Notes under the pieces: model-generated
The model's input: the letters and a program-made list of their open reading frames with translations, nothing else
Told to the model about the DNA's origin: nothing
Databases searched by the model: none
Part shown: positions 16,408 through 23,665 of the stretch, one piece after another
How positions within the stretch are numbered: position 1 is the first letter of the stretch
Layout: the number at the start of each line of letters is the position of its first letter
Program-made: the position numbers and the translations under genes
IMG/VR virus record: IMGVR_UViG_3300050821_020271
Span: 1-45,219 of that record
DNA from: a virus
DNA length: 45,219 nucleotides
Strand: one strand, 5' to 3'

Positions 16408-16763
16408 GCGTCCTGCATGCTCTGGTCGGCTTGGTCGGCTTCTCGGGCGATGCTCTTCCTACGCTCGATCTCCAGGTGTCGCTGCTCCTGCACGAAGCAC
16501 AGATCGGCGTACTCGAGCTTCCAGCCTTGGTCGAGCTCGTTCTGGCGCTTGAGGCCGAGCACCTTGCCGGTCGTCAGCTCGATCTCGTAGTCGCCCGCGA
16601 GCGGCCAGTGCACGATGGCGTGGAGGCGCGAGGGGGAGCGCTCGCGGGTGTCGTCGTCCGTGCCGATGCCGAGGTACGTGACCGACTTCATTGCGCCGGA
16701 CCCCGTGTGGCGCACGGTGAGCTTCCTGAGGCGAGTGGGGTCGGCTTTCTTCACGCTGGGCAT
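16404..16763 (-). CDS. Unrecognised protein (119 aa)
   Basis: Not recognised. N-terminal basic segment, a central beta region (SRLHAIVHWPLAGDYEIEL) and a Glu/Arg/Gln-rich C-terminal helix of about 30 residues. It overlaps the SLOG gene start by ATGA and begins in a TGATG overlap, so it is in the same operon. Confidence 0.6.
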   Translation of the reverse strand: MPSVKKADPTRLRKLTVRHTGSGAMKSVTYLGIGTDDDTRERSPSRLHAIVHWPLAGDYEIELTTGKVLGLKRQNELDQGWKLEYADLCFVQEQRHLEIERRKSIAREADQADQSMQDA

Positions 16764-16972
16764 CAGGTCTCGCCCTCAGGCATCACGAAGATCCGCTCCA
16801 ACTCGTAACCGCCCGCAAGGCCATCAACCGATACCACCCAGCGATCAGCTACCTGCCAAACCGAGGTGCGAGTACGTGTAAGGTGGGGGTGCCCGTCATC
16901 ATCGATCCGGATCACTCTCGTGCCCGGATAGATATCTGTCGTAGCTGGCTCGAGAGCGAGCGACGCCATCAC
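16763..16972 (-). CDS. Unrecognised small protein (69 aa)
   Basis: A 69-residue, beta-rich protein resembling small barrel domains (GTRVIRIDDDGHPHLTRTRT, then VWQVADRWVVSVDGL). A second ATG one codon in is equally possible. It overlaps both neighbours. Function unknown. Confidence 0.6.
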   Translation of the reverse strand: MMASLALEPATTDIYPGTRVIRIDDDGHPHLTRTRTSVWQVADRWVVSVDGLAGGYELERIFVMPEGET

Positions 16973-17205
16973 TCTTCCTTGTCGGACTCGGCAACCGCCA
17001 TGTCCGCGAGCTTGAACCCCAAGCTGACGAGGTTTGCTTGGTGCTGCTGGCTCTCCTTGTTGTTCGTGATGTGCAAGGGCTGGAGCCGGCTCGCGAGCCC
17101 CATCATGATGAAGGCCGCGAAGGTCTCGCGCTTGTTCAGCGGGAAGCCCGGGTTGTCGCCGATCGTCAAAGTAAGTTCGTTGATGGCTGCCGATTCTTCG
17201 CTCAT
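16969..17205 (-). CDS. First gene of the leftward block, unrecognised (78 aa)
   Basis: A 78-residue helical protein with acidic ends and a central KRETFAAFIMMGLASRLQ helix. It is the promoter-proximal gene of the leftward transcription block, with a clear candidate promoter 60 or more bases upstream. Family unknown. Confidence 0.65.
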   Translation of the reverse strand: MSEESAAINELTLTIGDNPGFPLNKRETFAAFIMMGLASRLQPLHITNNKESQQHQANLVSLGFKLADMAVAESDKEE

Positions 17206-17266
17206 GAGTAGTCCTACGTCTCCTCGAGAGAACTTCTTCCCTCGCTCGTTTCGGTCTCGACCGCGG

Positions 17267-17296
17267 AAACTAGTCGTGATAGCACGAAACTGTCAA
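17267..17296 (-). promoter_or_regulatory. Leftward promoter in the divergent region
   Basis: Minus-strand TTGACA (17296-17291, perfect consensus) is followed after 17 bases by CTAGTT (or TAGTTT after 18, 17272-17267). It points at the gene starting at 17205. ACTAGT here is shared with the candidate promoters at 26213 and 42827. GTTTCG or its complement occurs three times in the region (17249, 17284, 17326), perhaps as a regulator site. Confidence 0.55.
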
Positions 17297-17335
17297 GATG
17301 AATTTCGGCAGGGAAGATCCTGCTGGTTTCGCGGG

Positions 17336-17341
17336 TAGCAT
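17336..17341 (+). promoter_or_regulatory. Promoter-like -10 six bases before the rightward block
   Basis: TAGCAT stands six bases before the ATG at 17348, with no ribosome site between, suggesting a leaderless message. The -35 position lacks a TTG; a GTTTCG copy at 17326-17331 overlaps the spacer and could be an activator site. Confidence 0.35.
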
Positions 17342-17347
17342 CAAACG

Positions 17348-17602
17348 ATGGCCAAGAAGGTTCATATCCCGAGGACGGTCCACAACATCAAGGATCCGTG
17401 CGATCGTAGCCTCACCCTATGCGGTCGCTTCATCTCAGAATTAGCCGAGGGTCAGCTGATCCGGAACGGCTCCATCTGCGAAGCCACGTGCTTGGTCTGC
17501 CTCGGCTCTGACGACCGCCTTCAGATCCTCGCCCACCAGCGCGAGTGCGCGGCCGCCAAGATCGATCCCAATACTCTTAAGCCCCTGAGAAGGACCGTAT
17601 GA
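17348..17602 (+). CDS. Cys-containing small protein, first of rightward block
   Basis: An 84-residue protein with cysteines arranged DPCDRSLTLCGRF, then ICEATCLVCLG, consistent with a zinc site (C-x-C-x-x-C cluster). A related arrangement is seen in the product at 18186. It opens the rightward block opposite the leftward promoter. Not recognised as a named family. Confidence 0.65.
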   Translation: MAKKVHIPRTVHNIKDPCDRSLTLCGRFISELAEGQLIRNGSICEATCLVCLGSDDRLQILAHQRECAAAKIDPNTLKPLRRTV

Positions 17603-18186
17603 ACATCTTCGTCCTTGATGAAGACCCAGCGAAAGCGGCTCGCGATCTGTGCAACAAGCACGTCGTCAAAATGCTCATCGAATCAGCACAGATCTTGTCA
17701 ACCGTGTATCGCCTAGCGATGGAAGAGAGGGAGAACCTCCCAGCTAAAGACGCGGAGATGTACTCTCGGTTGTACAAAGCGACCCACATCCATCACCCCG
17801 TGACTCAATGGGTCCGAAGTTCCATTCACAATACTGACTGGCTCTGGCAACACTTGTTGGCGATTGAAAGCGAGTACAACGCTCGGTACAATCCACGCCG
17901 CGAAAAGCAACACAAAGCCGGGGCAGTGATCCGAGCGCTGAGCGGGCATCGTTTGAAGGGTCACGGTGACTGGCGATTCCACACGCCGTTCGTGCAGTGC
18001 ATGCCAGAGCAGTACCAGAGCCAAGACGATGCAGTTACGGCTTACCGCGCATTCTATCGCGGTGAGAAAGCGAGATTTGCGAAATGGCAGCCGCACGCAG
18101 CCGAGCCGTCCTGGTGGGCAGCGTTGCCGGCGTTCGCCAAGATCTACTCGAACACTCTTGAGCCTATCCACCGAGGACGTGACTGA
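17599..18186 (+). CDS. Conserved phage protein, MNIFVLDxDPxxAA family
   Basis: A 195-residue protein of a family I recognise from many tailed phages, notably cyanophages, by its pattern: MNIFVLDEDPAKAARDLCNK, HVVKMLIESAQILST, then YKATHIHHPVTQWVRSS, a W-LW-H helix, and TPFVQCMP. Homologues are usually called hypothetical; some are loosely labelled as pyrimidine-dimer glycosylases, which I cannot support from sequence. Conserved His, Lys and Asp/Glu suggest an enzyme. It overlaps both neighbours, and its position among early genes suggests a DNA or takeover role. Confidence 0.7.
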   Translation: MNIFVLDEDPAKAARDLCNKHVVKMLIESAQILSTVYRLAMEERENLPAKDAEMYSRLYKATHIHHPVTQWVRSSIHNTDWLWQHLLAIESEYNARYNPRREKQHKAGAVIRALSGHRLKGHGDWRFHTPFVQCMPEQYQSQDDAVTAYRAFYRGEKARFAKWQPHAAEPSWWAALPAFAKIYSNTLEPIHRGRD

Positions 18187-18392
18187 TGGCTCAGATCTCA
18201 AGTGCCGCTGTCCACATCCCGCGGTCGTATGACCCAGCATTGCCTGGTTACGACGTGCCGCTGTGCGGTGCATCTCGGTACGCACAGGACGGCTGCGTGA
18301 TGATCGGAAGTCACGCAGATATCGAGCAGGTGACCTGCAGCAACTGCCGACGCATCCAAGCTGCGCGCGACAAGAAGAAGGAGGCCGACTGA
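18186..18392 (+). CDS. Unrecognised Cys-containing protein (68 aa)
   Basis: A 68-residue protein with LCG and CSNCRR cysteines, a likely single zinc site, and a basic Lys-rich C terminus. The early spacing (VHIPRSYDPALPGYDVPLCG) parallels that of the gene at 17348, so the two may be distant relatives. TGATG overlaps at both ends. Confidence 0.6.
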   Translation: MAQISSAAVHIPRSYDPALPGYDVPLCGASRYAQDGCVMIGSHADIEQVTCSNCRRIQAARDKKKEAD

Positions 18393-18781
18393 TGTGCGGA
18401 GACGACTGGGACGGACAGGTGCTGCGTGAAGAAAGGCGCAAGGCGCGGAAGGTGCACTATTGCGCGGAATGCCCGAAGCTCATCCAACCGGGCGAGCACT
18501 ACGTGATCACCGCCACGCTCACCGATGGATCCGTCGACACGTATAAGCTCTGCCTCAAGTGCGACCGGATCGTCACGGCGCACTTCGCTGCCGAGCGCGC
18601 CATCGGCCACTACGGCGGATCCTTCATCCTGGGCGAGTTGGTCTCTCAGGTGCGCGAATGCATCCGCGAGGAGAGGGCCTACGTCGGCAACTTCAGGAAG
18701 GCCTGGCGCGGAGAAGCGCTACCGATCTATGTGCCGCCCCATCGTTCCTACAGCACCAACTTCGCATCGGGGCGCGTGTGA
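18392..18781 (+). CDS. Zinc-ribbon protein, tandem paralogue A
   Basis: Starting at the ATG in a TGATG overlap, 129 residues. HYCAECPKLIQPGEHYVI and later YKLCLKCDRI form two CxxC knuckles about 30 residues apart. A C-terminal stretch (YVGNFRKAWRGE) recurs in the next gene. The two are clearly related duplicates. Four-Cys ribbons of this size bind zinc and may act in transcription or DNA binding. Confidence 0.7.
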   Translation: MCGDDWDGQVLREERRKARKVHYCAECPKLIQPGEHYVITATLTDGSVDTYKLCLKCDRIVTAHFAAERAIGHYGGSFILGELVSQVRECIREERAYVGNFRKAWRGEALPIYVPPHRSYSTNFASGRV

Positions 18782-19140
18782 CCGACAAGTCCCGCGAGCC
18801 CGGCACGGTGCATCGCCAGAAAGCGCGGAAGCGGCATGACTGCGCCGAGTGCGCCGACCCCATCTTGCCGGGCCAGACGTACATCTACCTGAACACCTTC
18901 AACGAGCGCGCCTGGCCGCAGTGGTCGAAGTACGTGCTCTGTCTCGAGTGCGAGCGGATCCTCAACTGCTACCGCGTGGCGGGCATCGCGCTCGGTGAAG
19001 AGGCGACGTACACGGCTGGCTCTCTCCGTCGCGAGGTCAAAGGGATCCTCACGGTGGGCGGGTTCTGGAAGCGCGAATTCAACAAGGCATGGAAGGCGAG
19101 CGGCGGCGTCGACACGACTGCTGCTGGAGACGACGCATGA
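18778..19140 (+). CDS. Zinc-ribbon protein, tandem paralogue B
   Basis: Starts at a GTG inside the preceding stop (GTGA), 120 residues. HDCAECADPILPGQTYIYL and VLCLECERI mirror the two knuckles of the upstream gene, and FWKREFNKAWKA matches its C-terminal motif. The paralogy supports this start over the longer upstream frame. Function unknown. Confidence 0.7.
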   Translation: MTDKSREPGTVHRQKARKRHDCAECADPILPGQTYIYLNTFNERAWPQWSKYVLCLECERILNCYRVAGIALGEEATYTAGSLRREVKGILTVGGFWKREFNKAWKASGGVDTTAAGDDA

Positions 19141-19487
19141 GCCGCCTCTACCGAAACGAGGATCCCTTCGGCGCCTGGCAAGCCATCTGCCTGCTCTATC
19201 GGAGTTGGGGCGACTGCACGCGGCGCACGCTCAACACCTTCCCGAGGGAAGCCTATTGCATCGACGTCGGCTACTTCACTGGGCCCTATGACTCCTGGTC
19301 GAGCTGCGCTCGCTTTCAGGTGACCTCCGATGCGGTCGACTACCTCAAGCAGCATCATCTCGTGATCGGCGAGCCGTACTGGGGCGGGAGAAGTACGTTC
19401 AAGTTCTTGCCGACCGAACAGTTGGCTCTCGAATACCACAACACTATCGCGCCTCGCTTTGAGGCTCGTACCTGGGGCAGATCATGA
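19137..19487 (+). CDS. Unrecognised protein (116 aa)
   Basis: Starts at the ATG in an ATGA overlap. An N-terminal half with Trp and two Cys (YRSWGDCTRRTLNTF) is followed by AVDYLKQHHLVIGEPYWGG, which resembles the wing of a small winged-helix or restriction-type domain. No family is claimed. Confidence 0.6.
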   Translation: MSRLYRNEDPFGAWQAICLLYRSWGDCTRRTLNTFPREAYCIDVGYFTGPYDSWSSCARFQVTSDAVDYLKQHHLVIGEPYWGGRSTFKFLPTEQLALEYHNTIAPRFEARTWGRS

Positions 19488-19525
19488 ACACCTCCTGCAA
19501 ACGCAACGAGGGCTACGACCCATGA
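19484..19525 (+). CDS. 13-codon mini-ORF bridging two genes
   Basis: An ATG in the stop of the upstream gene (ATGA) begins 13 codons whose TGA overlaps the next ATG (again ATGA). Its first five codons (MNTSC) copy the start of the next protein (MNTTC), suggesting a duplicated start. It may only carry ribosomes across the junction rather than make a useful peptide. Confidence 0.4.
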   Translation: MNTSCKRNEGYDP

Positions 19526-19746
19526 ATACCACCTGCAGGCACGTGACCCTCACATTCGGCAGCATCGGCGGCCATAGCGAAACTGCCCCCTGCGGCGAGC
19601 CCACCACCCACGGGCGCACCCACTGCCACGTCCATCGGGTCGAGAAGATCAAAGAACTCTCCCAAGCCAAGGTTCGCGCCCGCGAAGCCTACGAGGCCGC
19701 CGAGAAGGCGTTCGACGTCTACTTCCGGGAAGGCTCGGGACTATGA
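19522..19746 (+). CDS. Small Cys/His protein with C-terminal helix (74 aa)
   Basis: Begins at the ATG in an ATGA overlap. A C-H pair arrangement (NTTCRHVTLTF, APCGEPTTHGRTHCHVH) resembles a zinc-binding knuckle and is followed by a long Ala/Lys/Glu helix likely to form a coiled coil. Function unknown. Confidence 0.6.
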   Translation: MNTTCRHVTLTFGSIGGHSETAPCGEPTTHGRTHCHVHRVEKIKELSQAKVRAREAYEAAEKAFDVYFREGSGL

Positions 19747-20297
19747 CCGACCCCTACGGCGTGTACGCCCACGAGCACGCAACGCTCGCCTATAAGGTCT
19801 CTGACGAGTGGGGCGACTCGGGCTCCATCATCGTCTGGGCCCGAAACCCCATGGAGGCCAAGCGCGTGGGCTCAAGCCGCTTCGACAAGGAGTACGACGA
19901 AGTCGAATGCGAGCGCTTCCCGAAGCTCGATGGCTTCACGGGAGATCTGCTCGGCTTCCTCATCGACGACGGCTGGTACTTCCCCTGCCAGAAGTGTGAA
20001 GAGCGCTACCCGAAGGACGGCGGGCAGTACGTTCGGGGCGAAGGCGATCTCATCTACTGCTCGGTTGCGTGCCGCGATTCCTTCGAGGCCTACTGGGCAA
20101 AGAAGCGCGCGCTCGAGAAAGAATTCCAACGCTTCGCCGAAGTGAAGTACTTCGGTCTCGACGTCAAAGTGAGCTACGTCAACGTCCAGGGCGACGCCCA
20201 TGTGCAAGCGCGAGCCTGGGGCACGAGCCGCTACGAGTACGGCGGGTTCATCAACCGCTCGGAGCTTGACGGCTCCGCTGCTACGTCCACTGAGTGA
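19743..20297 (+). CDS. Protein with a zinc-ribbon segment (184 aa)
   Basis: A 184-residue protein. The N-terminal part (SIIVWARNPMEAKRVGSS) resembles a small alpha/beta sensor domain. The middle has FPCQKCEERYP and IYCSVACRDSFEAYW, a four-Cys ribbon similar to MYM or treble-clef modules. The C-terminal third is beta-rich. It lies directly upstream of the sliding-clamp gene. No family name can be given. Confidence 0.65.
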   Translation: MTDPYGVYAHEHATLAYKVSDEWGDSGSIIVWARNPMEAKRVGSSRFDKEYDEVECERFPKLDGFTGDLLGFLIDDGWYFPCQKCEERYPKDGGQYVRGEGDLIYCSVACRDSFEAYWAKKRALEKEFQRFAEVKYFGLDVKVSYVNVQGDAHVQARAWGTSRYEYGGFINRSELDGSAATSTE

Positions 20298-20308
20298 AAG
20301 AGAGTCCC

Positions 20309-21463
20309 ATGCAAGTCCACATCGAGCGTACCCATTTCCTCTCCGTCCTGAAGCGCGCCGGCGCTGCTGTCGTGCCCGGGAGCGACCAGATCTACAAGGC
20401 CTGCGTCCTGCTCGCGGCCGAAGACCGCGTGATGGGCACCGGCAACACGGGCGGGATCCTGCTCCGCTCCAACGCCGACACCCTGCACATCAAGTGCGAG
20501 GTGACTGGCGACGTGAGGCGCGCAGGCCGAGCCCTGCTCGGTCACAAGCGCCTATTCAGCATCGTGAGCGAGCTGCCCGCGGGCATCATCGAGCTGACGG
20601 TGAACGACAAGCTCCAGGTCAAGATCAAGAGCTTGTCCAGCAAGCGGCACTTCACCATGCAGTCCCACGATCCGGAAAGCTTCCCGCCCTTGCTCGCTCA
20701 GGAGGCCGGGGAGACCCTGTTTGGGATCGAGGCGAAGATCTTCCAGCAGGCGGCCGAGGAGACGACCTTCCTGGTGGACAAGAGCTACGTGGATGGCGTG
20801 CTACTTTCGCCGGTCGACGACAAGCGCTTCGGGCTCATCGGTATGAGCGGGCGGGGGTTAGCGGTCGCGACGGCTTGGTTTACCAAGAGCACGTCCCGAA
20901 AGGAGCTCGTCATCCCTCGAGCGCTCTTGGATGCCGTCAGCGTGCTCCCAGGGGACCAGACGGAGCTGCTCGTGCAAGCCACCGATCGGCACGTCACCGT
21001 CTCGTGCCCGGGAACCACGATCAGCTGCGACCAGCTGCAGAGTAGCTTCCCCTCCGTCTGGGAGAGCATCCTGGCTGCGGCTCCGAAGGAGAAGCGCTTC
21101 CGGATGAGCTCGACGGCGCTGCTCGAGAGCGTGCGTGCGGTCAGTGTGGCGGCCGAGGTCGAAGGCGAGGAGCGCTTCGTGCAGATCGATCTCTCTTACC
21201 GGAACAGCGAGTGCTTGGTCTCGACCCGGAAGAGCGCCACCAACTTCGGCGAAGACGAGCTGGTGGTGACCGACCCGTCGCCGGGGGAGTGCGTGATCCA
21301 TATGGATGGACAGCGGCTGAGTCAGGCGCTGAGGGCGTTCGAGCCAGCGGAGATCGATGTCTACTACGACGTCATCTACAACCAGGAGGCGCTCCTCCTC
21401 AAGAACGAAAACCTCTCGATTGCGCTGACGCCCATCTCGGACATCAAAGCGAAGGGCGGCTGA
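20309..21463 (+). CDS. dnaN: DNA polymerase III beta subunit (sliding clamp)
   Basis: A 384-residue protein with the length and three-domain layout of bacterial DnaN. The N terminus MQVHIERTHFLSVLKRAG matches the first clamp helix and strand. Visible family positions include RALLGHKRLFSIVSELP in domain 1 and LPGDQTELLVQATDRHVTVS, SFPSVWESILAAA and RFRMSSTALLESVRAV in domains 2-3. The C terminus (LSIALTPISDIKAKGG) lacks the usual PMR ending. A GTG at 20294 in the same frame is possible, but the ATG at 20309 gives the standard start. The clamp rings DNA and tethers the replicative polymerase, which is not in this window. Confidence 0.85.
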   Translation: MQVHIERTHFLSVLKRAGAAVVPGSDQIYKACVLLAAEDRVMGTGNTGGILLRSNADTLHIKCEVTGDVRRAGRALLGHKRLFSIVSELPAGIIELTVNDKLQVKIKSLSSKRHFTMQSHDPESFPPLLAQEAGETLFGIEAKIFQQAAEETTFLVDKSYVDGVLLSPVDDKRFGLIGMSGRGLAVATAWFTKSTSRKELVIPRALLDAVSVLPGDQTELLVQATDRHVTVSCPGTTISCDQLQSSFPSVWESILAAAPKEKRFRMSSTALLESVRAVSVAAEVEGEERFVQIDLSYRNSECLVSTRKSATNFGEDELVVTDPSPGECVIHMDGQRLSQALRAFEPAEIDVYYDVIYNQEALLLKNENLSIALTPISDIKAKGG

Positions 21464-21885
21464 TGGGCAAGCCCACAAAGAAACCGGCGCCGCCCGCTAA
21501 CGTTATCCCGCTGCCTCCTGACTGGAAGTCGGCCTTTCAGGGGCACGCGATGCGGACGTCGTTCTGTCTGGCGCTGACGCAGCCGATGCTGGAATTCCTG
21601 TGCGCGACGGCGGATGGCGTGCACTGGGACAGATACCTCTACCATCGCCAGTTTGGCATGGCGAAACCGGACAGTATGTTTGCCTCGGGAGACGCCCTGA
21701 TCAAACGCGGACTCATTGAGCGGCTCGGGCGAGCAGAGATCAGTGGGCAGCCGATGTCCGAATACCACTTGCATGCTCACTACCGACTGACACCAGCAGG
21801 CGAAGCGCTCGTCGCGCTGCTGAAGGTGGCTGGAATTTTCATCGAAGCCGACGCGGCGATCGAGAAGAGGACTAAGGCCCGATGA
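21463..21885 (+). CDS. Winged-helix-like protein (140 aa)
   Basis: Starts at the ATG overlapping the dnaN stop (TGATG). After a Lys/Pro tail, residues about 40-120 have the layout of a small winged helix: MLEFLCATADGVHWDRYLY, a recognition-helix candidate ASGDALIKRGLIERLG, and a wing ending HYRLTPAGEALVALLK. This suggests DNA binding, perhaps as a regulator or phage replication accessory. Confidence in the fold is moderate and the target is unknown. Confidence 0.6.
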   Translation: MGKPTKKPAPPANVIPLPPDWKSAFQGHAMRTSFCLALTQPMLEFLCATADGVHWDRYLYHRQFGMAKPDSMFASGDALIKRGLIERLGRAEISGQPMSEYHLHAHYRLTPAGEALVALLKVAGIFIEADAAIEKRTKAR

Positions 21886-22193
21886 CCGATCCCGTGTACC
21901 CCAAGCATCATCCTTGGGATCTCGAGCCCCACTACACCCGCCACGTGGGCGCGATGACCAGCGAAGCGCTCCACAGCAAGGCCGACATTGCGATCCAGCT
22001 CGCGTGGCGGGATCAGGAGATCGAGCGGCTACGCAGAGGCCTCCGGAGGCTGGAGAGTTTGCCTGAACGATTCAGCCTGAGCGTTTTTCATAATGCTGGG
22101 CTGTGTCTCCAGGATGCCTCGACCGCGCTGCTCGTGGCGAGGCGCATCCTCGAAGATGCCGAGAACGAGCCTCTCCCCAAGGAAGCCCCATGA
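21882..22193 (+). CDS. Unrecognised helical protein (103 aa)
   Basis: A 103-residue protein with a basic coiled-coil-like middle (RDQEIERLRRGLRRLESL) and a second helix near the C terminus. It overlaps both neighbours by ATGA. No family recognised. Confidence 0.6.
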   Translation: MTDPVYPKHHPWDLEPHYTRHVGAMTSEALHSKADIAIQLAWRDQEIERLRRGLRRLESLPERFSLSVFHNAGLCLQDASTALLVARRILEDAENEPLPKEAP

Positions 22194-22819
22194 CCGAGCC
22201 CATCCCCATGCGCCTGTGCTGCGAAGGCTGCGGCAAGCTCCACATCGACGAGGGGGAGTTCGCGAGCAAGCCCCACCACACGCACTCGTGTCAGTACTGC
22301 GGTCTCACTTGGCGACCCGCGGTCGTGCACACCGTCGGCGTGCAGTTTCTGCCCGGCTTCAAGAACGATCCCCTCCCTCTCGCGATAGGCCCCATCGAAG
22401 CGGGATCTCAGTGGACCCGGATCACCGACGGCAAGCGCGTCACGGTGAAGGAGCACAGCGGCAGCTGCGTCACACTAGAAGGCATTCCGGAGACAAGGTA
22501 CGCTGAAGGGTCCTTCCGGCAGCACTTCCGACCGGACAAGCCCATTACGAATGTCGTCGACGACGTCGTTATTCGTTGCGTCTTCGCGGGCGAGGAGTGC
22601 GCGATCACAATCGATCCGAGCGCGCCTCTGAGCGAGGTGTGTCGGCGCCTGCGCGTACGCACGCATCGCGAATCACGACCCACGTCGGATTGGGAGATCC
22701 GAAACATCCACGGTCAACTCTTGCCTCAGCATGTGCGGATCCAAGACGTACCGGGCCTGCAGGATTGCGCCCGCAAGGTGGGGCTCCACATCAGTCTCCC
22801 CGTCGGCAGCGGCGGATGA
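22190..22819 (+). CDS. Zinc ribbon plus ubiquitin-like protein ending in Gly-Gly
   Basis: A 209-residue protein in three parts. Residues 8-40 are a zinc ribbon (CEGC at 11-14, CQYC at 34-37). Residues about 70-118 form a small beta module (GSQWTRITDGKRVTVKEH). Residues about 125-209 follow the ubiquitin order: strand pair VVIRCVFAGEECAITIDPSA, helix LSEVCRRLRV, strand DWEIRNIHGQLL, a short IQDVPG turn, and final strand VGLHISLPVGSGG ending in Gly208-Gly209. Bacterial ubiquitin-like domains of the DUF2604/multiubiquitin kind share the DWE-R--xG-LL and LHLSL-xG-GG spacing. No E1, E2 or JAB peptidase gene is seen here, so conjugation is a hypothesis. The ATG overlaps the upstream stop. Confidence 0.65.
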   Translation: MTEPIPMRLCCEGCGKLHIDEGEFASKPHHTHSCQYCGLTWRPAVVHTVGVQFLPGFKNDPLPLAIGPIEAGSQWTRITDGKRVTVKEHSGSCVTLEGIPETRYAEGSFRQHFRPDKPITNVVDDVVIRCVFAGEECAITIDPSAPLSEVCRRLRVRTHRESRPTSDWEIRNIHGQLLPQHVRIQDVPGLQDCARKVGLHISLPVGSGG

Positions 22820-23025
22820 ACAAACTCACCTCACTCCAAAACGTGCTCGCGCTGGCAGCGATCGCTGGCGCGGGCTCCATGGGTGTCGGCGGCGCCTCGC
22901 CACCGGCGCGCGACTGGTGCGTCCGCTGCCAAGGCCGCGGCAAGCACTCGGCCCTCGTGAAGAGCGTCACCGGCGCTCGCTACTGTCACCGCTGCGGCTA
23001 CTTCGAATCGAAAGACAAACCATGA
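22816..23025 (+). CDS. Small protein with N-terminal hydrophobic segment and zinc ribbon
   Basis: Starts at the ATG in an ATGA overlap, 69 residues. A hydrophobic, Gly/Ala-rich N terminus (VLALAAIAGAGSMGVGGA) is followed by CVRCQGRGKHSAL and YCHRCGYFES, a clear four-Cys ribbon. The N terminus is only weakly signal-like. Function unknown. Confidence 0.6.
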   Translation: MNKLTSLQNVLALAAIAGAGSMGVGGASPPARDWCVRCQGRGKHSALVKSVTGARYCHRCGYFESKDKP

Positions 23026-23132
23026 CCTGGACGATCTTCTTCATTGGCGTGCTGGTCGGCGGCGCTCTCCGCTCCTGGCAACTCAAGCACCTGCAGAGCG
23101 ATGGATACAAGCGGCGGAACAACATCAAATGA
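23022..23132 (+). CDS. 36-residue single-pass membrane peptide
   Basis: ATG at 23022 and TGA at 23130-23132, overlapping both neighbours by ATGA. One hydrophobic segment (WTIFFIGVLVGGAL) is followed by a polar, basic tail, so it should be a small inner-membrane peptide. Confidence 0.6.
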   Translation: MTWTIFFIGVLVGGALRSWQLKHLQSDGYKRRNNIK

Positions 23133-23395
23133 AACCCGCCTTCATCCCGAAAACCCTCGGTGGCCGGCTCAACTGGATCGCCGAGGAGTGCGCAGAAGTT
23201 GGTCAAGCCATCGCCAAGACGCAGCGGTTTCGGGAAGAGAAGAAGGGCACGCTGACAGAGGCGCTTCACTACTTCGACCCAACGGTCCCGGACGACCAAC
23301 GCGAGACCAACCATGCCTGGATCTTGCGCGAGCTCGCCGACCTGAAGCAAGCCATTGCGATCTTCGAGGCAACACCGATCCCGTGCTGCGAGTAA
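23129..23395 (+). CDS. MazG-like nucleotide pyrophosphohydrolase
   Basis: An 88-residue protein with the all-alpha NTP pyrophosphohydrolase pattern: LNWIAEECAEVGQAIAKTQRF holds the EExxE metal helix, and WILRELADLKQAIAIFE holds the ExxD helix. MazG-like phage proteins hydrolyse dNTPs or ppGpp and can raise or shift nucleotide pools. The frame ends at TAA (23393-23395), but the same frame then stays open for another 89 codons of zinc-finger-like sequence without a start codon. Confidence 0.75.
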   Translation: MKPAFIPKTLGGRLNWIAEECAEVGQAIAKTQRFREEKKGTLTEALHYFDPTVPDDQRETNHAWILRELADLKQAIAIFEATPIPCCE

Positions 23396-23665
23396 GACCC
23401 GAACTGCAGCCACCAACCGCACGAAACCTTCACCTGCTTTCTATGCAAGCGCCTTCGCTGCTACTGCTCCCTTGATGATCATAAAGTACTTGAGCGATTC
23501 ACGTGCGTTGATTGCTCACCCAAGAAAAAGCCTCATGCCAAAAAGCAAAGCCAACAAGCCCAGCCGAAATCTCCGAAAAAAGTCCGCTCGAAAAAAGCGC
23601 GGGTCACGGCCCGAAAGCGAGCCCGAGAGCACCGCCCTCACCCCAATGGCGGGCTTGCGTTCTGA
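23396..23665 (+). pseudogene. Orphan zinc-finger frame after the MazG TAA
   Basis: Directly after the MazG stop, in the same frame, 89 codons encode CSHQPHETFTCFLCKRLRC, then TCVDCSPKKK and a long Lys/Arg/Pro tail, ending at TGA. The Cys/His spacing is that of a real zinc-finger protein, yet no ATG, GTG or TTG exists in the first 40 codons. It could be a C-terminal domain of MazG reached by TAA readthrough, a gene whose start was lost, or a mis-sequenced codon. It overlaps the next gene by 20 bases. Confidence 0.5.

Noticed and set aside
17599-18186. Calling this protein a pyrimidine-dimer DNA glycosylase
   Set aside because: I do not see the DenV active-site pattern; only a conserved phage family can be supported.
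22088-22506. Overlapping alternative frames opposite and across the ubiquitin-like gene
   Set aside because: They lack coherent protein character, while the zinc ribbon and terminal domain in the chosen frame are strongly patterned.
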